DNA of 64,000 nucleotides from DSSB01 sp046346845 (GTDB lineage Bacteria > UBA10199 > DSSB01). Each line of letters opens with the position of its first letter. Within the stretch, counting starts at the first letter, position 1. Below the pieces are notes generated by a model. The model worked only from the letters and a program-made list of their open reading frames with translations. It ran no database searches and was not told the DNA's origin. The DNA lies in NCBI GenBank assembly GCA_046346845.1, contig JAXMHH010000002.1:496001-560000 (forward strand), in the 5' to 3' direction. Made by a program: the position numbers and the translations under genes. Below are positions 43,194-53,221 of this stretch, in pieces.

Positions 43194-46100
43194 TCGACCG
43201 CATCCTTGAAGCCTGCGCCCGAAACCGGGCCATCACCTTGATACTCACCGCCGTCGCGGTGGCGGCCGGCTTGTGGTCGATGCGGCACATTCCGCTCGAC
43301 GCCATCCCCGACCTTTCGGACACCCAGGTCATCATCTATTCCAAATGGGACCGCTCGCCGGACATCGTCGAGGACCAAGTGACCTACCCGATCGTCACCG
43401 CCCTGCTCGGGGCTCCCAAGGTGCAAGCGGTGCGGGGTTTTTCCGATTTTGGGTATTCCTATGTGTACGTGATCTTCGAGGACGGCACCGACCTCTATTG
43501 GGCGCGCAGCCGGACCTTGGAGTACTTGAGCAAGATCCTGCCCCGGCTGCCGCAAGGCGTGCAGACCGAGCTGGGCCCGGATGCGACCTCGGTGGGGTGG
43601 GTCTTCCAATACGCCCTGGTCGACAAGAGCGGGAAGAACGACTTGGCCCAGCTCAAGTCCTACCAGGATTGGTACCTGAAGTATTACCTCCAGTCGGTGC
43701 CGGGCGTGGCAGAGGTCGCGACCGTGGGCGGCTTCGCGCGGCAATACCAGGTCAACGTGGATCCCAACGCCTTGCTCGCCTATGGCGTCAGCTTGGAGGA
43801 GGTGACCGCGGCGGTGCGCGCGGGCAACAACGACGTCGGCGGGCGCTTGGTCGAGATGGGCGGCGCCGAATACATGGTGCGCGGCCGCGGTTATGCGAAG
43901 TCGGTGCAGGACTTGGAAAAGATCGTGGTCAAGGTCGATCCCAAGACCGGCACCCCCGTGACCGTCGCGCAGGTGGCCCGGGTCGAGTTGGGTCCCGACC
44001 TGAGGCGCGGGATCGCGGACCTGAACGGCGAGGGCGACGTGGTCGGCGGGATCGTCGTGATGCGCTCCGGCGAGAACGCGCTCAACGTCATCGAGCGGGT
44101 CAAGGCCAAGCTGAAGGAGATCCAGCCCAGCCTGCCGCCCGGCGTGGAGATTGTCACCACCTACGACCGTTCGGAGCTGATCCTGCGCGCGATCGAGACC
44201 CTGAGGTACACCCTGGTCGAGGAATTGATCATCGTCAGCATCGTCATCCTGATCTTCCTCTGGCACATCCCCTCGGCGGTCATCCCCATCCTGACCATCC
44301 CCATCTCGGTGATCCTGGCCTTCATCCCGATGAAGGCGATGCACCTGACCGCCAACATCATGTCGCTCGCGGGGATCGCGATCTCGATCGGCGTCTTGGT
44401 GGACGGGGCCATCATCGAGGTCGAGAACGCCTATAAAAAATTGCAACTTTGGGAGGCGGGGGGTCGGATAGGCGACTTCCACGAGGTGCGCCTCAAGGCC
44501 CTTAAGGAGGTGGGCCCCGCCGTCTTCCTGTCTCTTTTGGTCATAGCGGTCTCCTTTTTGCCGATCTTCACCCTGGTCGACCAGGAGGGCCGGCTCTTCA
44601 AGCCCTTGGCCTTTTCCAAGACCTTCGCCATGGCCATCGCGGCGATCCTGGCCATCACCCTCGACCCGGCGATGCGGATGCTCTTCACCCGGATGGATTA
44701 TTTACATTTTCGGCCGCGCTGGGTCAGCCGGGTGGTCAACGCCGTCACGGTGGGTAAATATTATCCGGAGGAGCAGCACCCGATCAGCAAGATCCTGTTT
44801 CGCGTCTACGAGCCGGTCTGCCACGCGGTCCTGCGCCGCCCCAAGCTGACGATCGGGATCGCCTGCCTGCTGATGCTCAGCGTCGCCTATCCCTTCTCGA
44901 AGCTGGGCTCGGAGTTCATGCCGCCCCTGCATGAGGGCTCGATCCTTTACATGCCCACCACCATGCCGGGGCTCTCCGTGACCGAGGCGCTCAAGGCCCT
45001 GCAGCGTCAGGACGAAATCTTGAAAAGCTTTCCCGAGGTGGAGAGCGTCTTCGGAAAGGCCGGTCGGGCGGACAGCTCGACCGATCCCGCGCCGCTCTCG
45101 ATGGTAGAAACCACGGTGATCCTCAAGCCCGAGTCTGAATGGCGCCATAAAGACCGCTGGTATTCGAGGTTGCCCGAGTTCTTGCAAAAGCCGCTGCGGC
45201 GCCTCTGGCCCGACCACATCAGCCACGAGGAGCTGGTGGCCGAGATGGATGCGAAGATGCAATTTCCCGGCTGGACCAACGCCTGGACCATGCCGATCCG
45301 GAACCGCATCGACATGCTCAGCACCGGTATCCGTACCCCGGTGGGGATCAAGATCCTGGGCCCGGATCTGGCGAGGATCGAGGAGATCGGGACCCAGCTA
45401 GAGGGCATCCTGAAGCAGGTGCCCGGGACGCGCAGCGCCTTCGCCGAGCGCGCCGCGGGCGGGTATTTCTTGGACTTCGACTTCGACCGTGACGCCCTGG
45501 CGCGCTACGGCCTGAAGGTCGAGGACGTCAACATGGCGGTGGCCCAGGCCATCGGTGGGGAGACGGTCACCACCGCGATCCAGGGGCCGGAGCGCTACAG
45601 CGTCAACGTGCGATACCAGCGCGAGTACCGGCAAGACATTCCCCGCTTGGAGCGCGTCCTGGTGGCGACGCCCTCGGGGGCGCAGATCCCGCTCGCCCAG
45701 GTGGCCTCGATCCAAGTGCGCAGCGGGCCGGCGATGATCCGCAACGAAAACGGGCTCAAGGCGGGCTACGTCTTCGTCGACATGGCGGATCGCGACATCG
45801 GGAGCTTCGTGAAGGAGGCGAAGGCCAAGGTTGCGGAATCCCTGCCCCCGACCGCCGGCTACACCCTGGTCTGGAGCGGGCAGTACGAGAACATGATCCG
45901 CGTCAAGGAACGCCTGAAGGTGGTCGTGCCGCTGACCCTCTTCCTGATTTTCATGCTGCTCTACATGAACACGAAGTCCGCGGTGAAGGCCTGGATTATC
46001 ATCCTGGCCGTGCCCTTCTCCGCGGTGGGGGCGATTTGGCTGCTGTATCTGTTGGACTACCACCTCTCGATCGCGGTGTGGGTGGGTCTGATCGCCCTGT

Positions 46101-46432
46101 TGGGCCTCGACGCCGAGACGGGCGTCTTCATGCTGCTCTACCTCGATCTGGCCTTCCACGAGAAATACGACAAGGGGGAGATGCGTTCGAAGGCGGATTT
46201 GGTCGACGCCATCATCCACGGCGCGGTCAAGCGGGTGCGGCCCAAGATGATGACCGTAACCGCAGCCTTCATGGGCCTCATCCCCATCATGTATTCGACG
46301 GGCACGGGGGCCGACATGATGAAGCGCATCGCCGCCCCGATGGTGGGGGGCTTGTTCACCTCCTTCGCTTTGGAGCTGTTAGTTTATCCAGCGGTGTATT
46401 ATCTTTGGAAAGGGAAGGGCCTAAAGACATGA
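43190..46432 (+). CDS. cusA: Cu(I)/Ag(I) efflux RND transporter
   Basis: Inner-membrane proton-driven pump exporting monovalent copper or silver. The 1080-aa length and 12-helix plan fit the heavy-metal RND family. The three methionines that bind Cu/Ag in E. coli CusA are all conserved in context: Met588 (LYMPTT), Met638 (PLSMVET) and Met709 (RIDMLSTG). The proton-relay aspartate is Asp405 in GVLVDGAIIEVENA. The start is TTG at 43190, with GGAGG about ten bases upstream and a four-base overlap with cusB; no ATG or GTG fits better. The stop overlaps the next gene's ATG. The Met triad argues for Cu/Ag rather than Zn/Co/Cd. No CusRS-type regulator is in the window. Confidence 0.96.
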   Translation: MIDRILEACARNRAITLILTAVAVAAGLWSMRHIPLDAIPDLSDTQVIIYSKWDRSPDIVEDQVTYPIVTALLGAPKVQAVRGFSDFGYSYVYVIFEDGTDLYWARSRTLEYLSKILPRLPQGVQTELGPDATSVGWVFQYALVDKSGKNDLAQLKSYQDWYLKYYLQSVPGVAEVATVGGFARQYQVNVDPNALLAYGVSLEEVTAAVRAGNNDVGGRLVEMGGAEYMVRGRGYAKSVQDLEKIVVKVDPKTGTPVTVAQVARVELGPDLRRGIADLNGEGDVVGGIVVMRSGENALNVIERVKAKLKEIQPSLPPGVEIVTTYDRSELILRAIETLRYTLVEELIIVSIVILIFLWHIPSAVIPILTIPISVILAFIPMKAMHLTANIMSLAGIAISIGVLVDGAIIEVENAYKKLQLWEAGGRIGDFHEVRLKALKEVGPAVFLSLLVIAVSFLPIFTLVDQEGRLFKPLAFSKTFAMAIAAILAITLDPAMRMLFTRMDYLHFRPRWVSRVVNAVTVGKYYPEEQHPISKILFRVYEPVCHAVLRRPKLTIGIACLLMLSVAYPFSKLGSEFMPPLHEGSILYMPTTMPGLSVTEALKALQRQDEILKSFPEVESVFGKAGRADSSTDPAPLSMVETTVILKPESEWRHKDRWYSRLPEFLQKPLRRLWPDHISHEELVAEMDAKMQFPGWTNAWTMPIRNRIDMLSTGIRTPVGIKILGPDLARIEEIGTQLEGILKQVPGTRSAFAERAAGGYFLDFDFDRDALARYGLKVEDVNMAVAQAIGGETVTTAIQGPERYSVNVRYQREYRQDIPRLERVLVATPSGAQIPLAQVASIQVRSGPAMIRNENGLKAGYVFVDMADRDIGSFVKEAKAKVAESLPPTAGYTLVWSGQYENMIRVKERLKVVVPLTLFLIFMLLYMNTKSAVKAWIIILAVPFSAVGAIWLLYLLDYHLSIAVWVGLIALLGLDAETGVFMLLYLDLAFHEKYDKGEMRSKADLVDAIIHGAVKRVRPKMMTVTAAFMGLIPIMYSTGTGADMMKRIAAPMVGGLFTSFALELLVYPAVYYLWKGKGLKT

Positions 46433-47409
46433 AGGTCTCGGTCTTCGACATCCACCGCTTCGAGCGGCCGTATCTGGAGAGCGCCTTAGGGAACCACGAA
46501 TTGAGGTTTCACGAGACCCGGCTTTCCCCGGCCACGGCCGAGCTGGCCAGGGGCGCCGACGCCTTGGTCGTCTTCGTCAATGACCAGGTCTCCGAAGAGG
46601 TCTTGCAGGCGCTCGCCGCGCAGGGCCTGCGTTTCGTCGCCACGCGCTCCGCCGGTTTCAACCACATCGATCTGCAGGCCGCGAAGCGATTCGGGCTGAG
46701 GGTCGCCAATGTCCCCGATTATTCCCCTCACGCCGTGGCCGAGCATACCGTGGCATTGATGCTCGCCTTGAACCGAAAATTGATCCGGTCCCATCACCGC
46801 ATCCAGGAGCAGAATTTTTCCTTGGACGGCCTGGTCGGTTTTGACATGGCGGGGAAGACGGTCGGGGTGGTCGGCTTGGGGAGGATCGGACGGGTCCTCG
46901 CCAAGATTTTGGACGGCTTCGGCTGCCGCGTCCTGGGCTATGACCTGAAGCCTCCGGCGGAGGCGGGCGCCTGGGAATTTTGCGCGGATCTCGAGACGGT
47001 CTTTCGTGCCTCGGACATCCTTTCCCTCCACGTTCCGCTCACCCCGCAGACTCGCTATCTGATTCGGCGCGAGACCATCGCCTGGATGAAGCCGGGCGTG
47101 ATGCTGGTCAACACCAGCCGAGGCGCCCTGGTGAAGACCAAGGATGTGATCAAGGCCCTCAAGAGCGGGCACATCGGCTATCTGGGCATCGACGTCTACG
47201 AAGAGGAGGAGGGGCTGTTTTTCGAGGACCATTCCGAGGACGTTTTGCGCGACGACGTGATCGCGCGGCTCATGACCTTCCCCAACGTCCTCATCACCAG
47301 CCATCAGGCCTTCCTGACGCGGGAGGCCCTGACCCGCATCGCGGAGACCACCGCGAAAAATTTGGAGTGCTTCGAGCAAGGGCTGGAATGCCCCAACGCC
47401 CTGGCTTGA
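46429..47409 (+). CDS. ldhA: D-2-hydroxyacid dehydrogenase, D-lactate dehydrogenase-like
   Basis: NAD-dependent reduction of a 2-oxoacid, most likely pyruvate to D-lactate. The 326-aa protein has the D-LDH layout: RSAGFNHIDL, the nucleotide-binding VGLGRIGRVLAKIL, catalytic Arg in NTSRGALV, catalytic Glu in YEEEEGLFFED and catalytic His in TSHQAF. The segment YEEEEGLFFEDHS is characteristic of fermentative LdhA rather than glycerate dehydrogenases. Its ATG overlaps the cusA stop (ATGA), so it is translationally coupled to a metal-efflux operon, an odd partnership. Redox balancing under metal stress is a guess. Confidence 0.88.
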   Translation: MKVSVFDIHRFERPYLESALGNHELRFHETRLSPATAELARGADALVVFVNDQVSEEVLQALAAQGLRFVATRSAGFNHIDLQAAKRFGLRVANVPDYSPHAVAEHTVALMLALNRKLIRSHHRIQEQNFSLDGLVGFDMAGKTVGVVGLGRIGRVLAKILDGFGCRVLGYDLKPPAEAGAWEFCADLETVFRASDILSLHVPLTPQTRYLIRRETIAWMKPGVMLVNTSRGALVKTKDVIKALKSGHIGYLGIDVYEEEEGLFFEDHSEDVLRDDVIARLMTFPNVLITSHQAFLTREALTRIAETTAKNLECFEQGLECPNALA

Positions 47410-47418
47410 GGGAGGGGC

Positions 47419-48060
47419 TTATTTCGGCAACGGGGCGCCGAGCTGGATCAGGCCCGCCTTAGCCAGGTCTTTGACCGTCTGTTTGGCGAGGGATTGGTAA
47501 AAGGATTTCTCGTCATGGGATTTAAAATCACCGCTGGTGGAGGCGGAACCGACCCACACTGGCTTGAGCTCGGAGGCGCTCAGCAGGGTGAGGCCGTGGT
47601 CTTGCACCATGACATGCTCGGTATAATCCCCGCTTTGGCTCGTCACCACGTAGGTGCTCCCGTCCTTGCGTTTGCGGACCTCCGTCTGCGTGGAGGTGGG
47701 GGGATGGTAAATGGTGTCCTTGCGGAAATTCGTCAGGTCGACCAGCAAGATCCCGTCGATTCCCTCCCGCTGAAAGACCTCCCGCCGGTCGACGGGTTGA
47801 GCGGGGGGAACGGCGGGGAATAGCGCCGTCGCGTTGGTCACCGGCACTCGCACCTGGTCGAACATGGCGCGAAACGCCCATTCTAACTGGATATTCTGCT
47901 GGGGATTCGGTCCCCGGGCCTCGACCATGATCTTGTGGAAGACGCGGCCTTCGTAGCCGGGGTTCTTGGAGCTGGAGATCTTGGTGACGGGGGCGCAGCC
48001 GAGCAGTAAGATGAGCAGGAGGCTGTTTTTGACTAGCGAGGGGAGGCGTCGATTTCTCAT
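47419..48060 (-). CDS. Lipoprotein of unknown function
   Basis: A 213-aa protein with a basic start, a hydrophobic run and the lipobox LLLGC (Cys22), so exported and lipid-anchored. The mature region begins with low-complexity residues, has a YEGRVFHKIMVEARG stretch, and a body suited to an alpha/beta fold (REGIDGILLVDLTNFR). It resembles the DUF4136-like and curli-type small outer-membrane lipoproteins only in outline. It is convergent with the dehydrogenase gene and divergent from the next exported protein. Function not assigned. Confidence 0.65.
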   Translation of the reverse strand: MRNRRLPSLVKNSLLLILLLGCAPVTKISSSKNPGYEGRVFHKIMVEARGPNPQQNIQLEWAFRAMFDQVRVPVTNATALFPAVPPAQPVDRREVFQREGIDGILLVDLTNFRKDTIYHPPTSTQTEVRKRKDGSTYVVTSQSGDYTEHVMVQDHGLTLLSASELKPVWVGSASTSGDFKSHDEKSFYQSLAKQTVKDLAKAGLIQLGAPLPK

Positions 48061-48149
48061 AATTTCATTACCCTAAAGATCCGAGCGCCCGATAGACTAT
48101 AGGATTCCTAGGATCGTTAAAAGGGAAAAAGCCCCCCGGGAGGTCGCCG

Positions 48150-48548
48150 ATGAGCCGGACTTGCTTTGCGATAGGTATTGGTTTGACCCTGCTGCTTTTT
48201 GGCCCGGCTAGACTGTCGGCCGGGGAGTCCGAGAGCCGACCCTCGGCGGCCCTGTTGGACGAGGCCCAGAGCCTGATGCAGATCTACCTCAAGCTCCGGT
48301 TCTTGGGGAGCTCCCTGGAGGGGCCCGAGCTCAAGGATTCCCTGGATGCCATGAACCGGGGCCTCGACAAGGTCTTGGCCTTCCGCGACGCCTTCACCCC
48401 GCAGAAGCGGGCGAAGCTCGAGTCCCAATTGAAGAACCTGCAGAAAGATTCCGAGAAGCTGGTGGAGCAGCACGGCAAGCAGCTCAAAAAGGAGCTCCCC
48501 AAGCTCGCCGACCAACTGTTGCAGCTGGTCAAGACCCTCCAGGAATAA
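48150..48548 (+). CDS. Small exported helical protein
   Basis: A 132-aa protein with a signal peptide (residues 1-24, cut near SAG) and a mature part that is almost wholly helical, rich in Lys, Leu and Gln with heptad-like spacing (QKRAKLESQLKNLQKDSEKL), suggesting a periplasmic coiled coil. The ribosome site GGGAGGT lies at good spacing, and a strong terminator follows within ten bases. The family is unrecognised; it may bind nucleic acid or membrane partners, but nothing in the sequence decides this. Confidence 0.65.
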   Translation: MSRTCFAIGIGLTLLLFGPARLSAGESESRPSAALLDEAQSLMQIYLKLRFLGSSLEGPELKDSLDAMNRGLDKVLAFRDAFTPQKRAKLESQLKNLQKDSEKLVEQHGKQLKKELPKLADQLLQLVKTLQE

Positions 48549-48554
48549 GGTAAA

Positions 48555-48584
48555 AAAAAAGGCGGCCACAAGGCCGCCTTTTTT
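48555..48584. terminator. Bidirectional intrinsic terminator
   Basis: A 13-base perfect stem (AAAAAAGGCGGCC / GGCCGCCTTTTTT) with an ACAA loop, placed between two convergent genes. It has A-run and T-run on opposite sides, so it can end both the 132-aa gene and the pyrophosphatase gene. Confidence 0.95.
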
Positions 48585-48598
48585 GAGGAACCATTCCG

Positions 48599-51019
<2,421 letters not shown>

Positions 51020-51073
51020 GAATAAGCTCCTCATCGATTCCCGTGGAGGCACGGGGTGGAAAAAAGTCGGCCT

Positions 51074-51102
51074 CGTATAGCCTAGCTGTCCGGGATCTCC
51101 AA
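51074..51102 (-). promoter_or_regulatory. Sigma70-type promoter of hppA
   Basis: On the minus strand, TTGGAG (51097-51102) and TATACG (51074-51079) are separated by 17 bases, 55-85 bases ahead of the hppA start. Both hexamers match four of six consensus positions. Confidence 0.5.
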
Positions 51103-51124
51103 GAGAATTTTTTGGCTGGGGGTA

Positions 51125-51490
51125 ATGGAGAGAATTTCCTTATTTTTCAAGTATTTAATAATTTTTTCCGAACTGCTTGACCCCCTAAAAGGCCTGTGTT
51201 ACCAACGCGCGGCGTTGAAAAAGCCGCGGCCCAAGCAGAGCGACCCCTTTCTCCTCGCCTTCGGGATTTACGGCGGGGTCGGGTTTCAACTGGCGGCGTC
51301 GGTCGTCGGGGGCCTCTTGTTGGGAGGTTACGCCGACAAGCGCTGGGGCACCGGGCCCTGGTTGACGATGACCGGTTTGATCTTAGGGGCCATCGGCGGT
51401 TTTTACAACCTCATCAAGATACTGAATTGGAATCAAGGCCGCCGCGAGCGGCGAACGGGTAGGGTGTCCGGACAGGGTGGAGCGCAATGA
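51125..51490 (+). CDS. atpZ: ATP synthase accessory protein AtpZ/AtpI family
   Basis: Small two-helix membrane protein found ahead of F0 genes, thought to aid c-ring assembly or Mg2+/Ca2+ supply. The conserved part is FGIYGGVGFQLAASVVGGLLLGGYADKRWGTGPWLTMTGLILGAIGGFYNLIK, quoted here only by its ends: GIYGGVGF, LLGGYADKRWGTGPW and GGFYNLIK. The first 35-40 residues are not conserved in the family and lie in A/T-rich DNA (51130-51175) that looks like a promoter, so the true start is probably later, for example TTG 51215. It overlaps the next start (ATGA). Confidence 0.75.
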   Translation: MERISLFFKYLIIFSELLDPLKGLCYQRAALKKPRPKQSDPFLLAFGIYGGVGFQLAASVVGGLLLGGYADKRWGTGPWLTMTGLILGAIGGFYNLIKILNWNQGRRERRTGRVSGQGGAQ

Positions 51491-51897
51491 GTGAAGAGGT
51501 GGAGCCGGGTGTCCCGGCCGAGCCGATCGAGCAGAGTCCCGAGACGGCCCGGCGCTTGGAACGAAACAATTTGCTGTTGGTGGTCTTGGGGACGGCCGCC
51601 TTTGGTTTTACGCAGGATTTCCGCCAAGTCCTGAGTTTTTTGGCCGGGGGCATCCTGACCGTGGTCAATTTGAGGTTGTTTCGCCTCATCGTGGCGGGGC
51701 TGTTGGGCCAGAAGCCGACCAAAAAGGGCAGGTTGATCGCGCAGGTAGTGGTCAAATTCCTCGGGGTGATGGGCGCCTTGGCCTTCCTCATGTTGGTGTT
51801 GAAACCGGCGCCTCTGCCCTTCTTGGTGGGACTTTCGACGCTGGTGATCGCCATCACCCTGGAAGGGATTTTTGGAATTTTTAGGCAGGAGCCTTAA
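51487..51897 (+). CDS. atpI: ATP synthase subunit I-like protein
   Basis: A 136-aa membrane protein with an acidic, charged N-terminus and four hydrophobic stretches (about residues 28-45, 47-70, 85-105 and 108-132), as in AtpI (F0 subunit I) proteins that precede atpB and help c-ring assembly. FLAGGILTVVNLRLFRLIV is the most family-like segment. It starts within the stop of atpZ and ends two bases before atpB, so it belongs firmly to the F0 operon. Confidence 0.75.
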   Translation: MSEEVEPGVPAEPIEQSPETARRLERNNLLLVVLGTAAFGFTQDFRQVLSFLAGGILTVVNLRLFRLIVAGLLGQKPTKKGRLIAQVVVKFLGVMGALAFLMLVLKPAPLPFLVGLSTLVIAITLEGIFGIFRQEP

Positions 51898-51899
51898 GC

Positions 51900-52604
51900 A
51901 TGCATCATTTTTCTTGGATCGGTTACTACCTGCACGTCGGGCATCATCATATCCATATCGCCCATGCGGCCTTCACCGCCATCCTGCTCACCCTGCTGGG
52001 CCTCATCGCCTATGCCAAGCTTAGGAAGACCGAGGCGGCCCTGGTGCCGGGTCCCAAGTTGAGCGTTCCCAATATCTTCGAGGTCGCCTGCGAGAGTCTG
52101 CTGGGGCTGATGGAAGGCATCATGGGACCCGAGGCCAAGAAATTCTTCCCCTTGATCGGGACCCTTTTCATCTACATTTTCATCAACAACTTGTTGGGCG
52201 TGATCCCCGGCTTCCTGCCGCCGACCGACAACATCAACACCACGTTGGCCTGCGGCTTGGTCGTGTTTTTCTACTTCAACTACGTCGGCATCAAGGAAAA
52301 CGGGGTGATCAACTACTTCAAGCACTTCGCCGGCCCCGTCGCCTTCCTCGCGCCCTTGATGCTGGTGATCGAATTGATCGGAATCTGCGTGCGCCCCGTG
52401 TCGCTGGCGCTGCGTCTGTTCGGCAACATCACCGGCGACCACCTGGTCTTCGGGATTTTTTCGGATTTGGTGCCCCTCGGGGTACCCGTAATTTTCTTGG
52501 CCCTGGGCATCTTCGTGTCCTTCATCCAAGCCTTCGTGTTTTCGCTCTTGTCGACGATCTACGTCGCCCTGGCGTTGCCGCATGGCGAGGAGCATCACCA
52601 CTGA
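51900..52604 (+). CDS. atpB: F0F1 ATP synthase subunit a
   Basis: Forms the ion half-channels next to the c-ring. The 234-aa protein has the essential arginine (Arg172) in RPVSLALRLFGNITGDH, and the earlier FINNLLGVIPGFLPPTDNIN motif. An AGGAG ribosome site lies nine bases upstream. It is followed by atpE 97 bases later. The b, delta and F1 genes are not here, so the F0 and F1 operons are split, as in many deltaproteobacterial-type genomes. Confidence 0.95.
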   Translation: MHHFSWIGYYLHVGHHHIHIAHAAFTAILLTLLGLIAYAKLRKTEAALVPGPKLSVPNIFEVACESLLGLMEGIMGPEAKKFFPLIGTLFIYIFINNLLGVIPGFLPPTDNINTTLACGLVVFFYFNYVGIKENGVINYFKHFAGPVAFLAPLMLVIELIGICVRPVSLALRLFGNITGDHLVFGIFSDLVPLGVPVIFLALGIFVSFIQAFVFSLLSTIYVALALPHGEEHHH

Positions 52605-52701
52605 GGTCGGGTGTTATACCTAGCCTGTCATGTCCATGGGTTTTGAACTTGTCGAAGGCCAAGACGCAAGCAGGACGATCCTGCATTTTAGGAGAACCAT
52701 C

Positions 52702-53037
52702 ATGAAGAAGCTCATCGCCGGAATCTCCGGCTTCCTCAGCACCGCCCTGATCAGCGCCGCGGCCTTTGCGCAAGAGCACGCCGCCGCGCCCGCCGCGGGC
52801 GGTTCCAACACCAATGCCATCTATGCGATCAGCGCCGCCCTGGCCATCGCCATCGCCTCCGCCTTCGGCGCGATCAGCCAAGCGAAGGCCGCCGCCGCCG
52901 CCCTCGAGGGCATCGGCCGCAATCCCGGCGCCGCTGGCAAGGTGCAGACCCCGATGATCATCGCCCTGGCGCTGATCGAATCGCTGGTCATCTACGCCCT
53001 GGTCATCGCGTTCTTGATCCAAGGCAAGATCGCCTAA
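52702..53037 (+). CDS. atpE: F0F1 ATP synthase subunit c with Na+-type ion site
   Basis: Two-helix subunit of the rotating ring. I start at ATG 52702 (AGGAG upstream), not the in-frame ATG at 52630, which lacks a ribosome site. The 111-aa product begins with a signal-peptide-like segment (cut near AFAQ, residue 23), as in some long c subunits. Helix 1 has GAISQ with Gln60, helix 2 has ESLVIY with Glu93, Ser94 and Tyr98, and the turn is RNP. The G-x-x-x-Q plus E-S pattern is the one associated with Na+ binding (Ilyobacter type), although the usual Thr after Ser is Leu. Coupling to Na+ is therefore possible, not proven. Confidence 0.93.
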   Translation: MKKLIAGISGFLSTALISAAAFAQEHAAAPAAGGSNTNAIYAISAALAIAIASAFGAISQAKAAAAALEGIGRNPGAAGKVQTPMIIALALIESLVIYALVIAFLIQGKIA

Positions 53038-53093
53038 GCCTTTCTCTCTCCTTTTTCGCGCGGGGTTCCCGTGCGGATAAGGTAATGACTAAG

Positions 53094-53132
53094 AGCCCCG
53101 TTCCGGTTTCCGGGACGGGGCTTTTTCTTTTT
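53094..53132 (+). terminator. Terminator of the atp F0 operon
   Basis: A 13-base stem (53094-53106 with 53110-53122, one G-U pair), TTT loop, then TTTTTCTTTTT. It lies 57 bases after the atpE stop. Confidence 0.92.
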
Positions 53133-53221
53133 GCGAAATGGTAAATCCTGCCGTTGTGTCCGGGATGTTAGCGGTGCGGGAGGTCTTGAACCTCAGGGCC
53201 GGAGAGGTTTTTCCGACTCAT

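Noticed and set aside
43031..44482. 483-codon frame on the minus strand
   Set aside because: Shadow of cusA.
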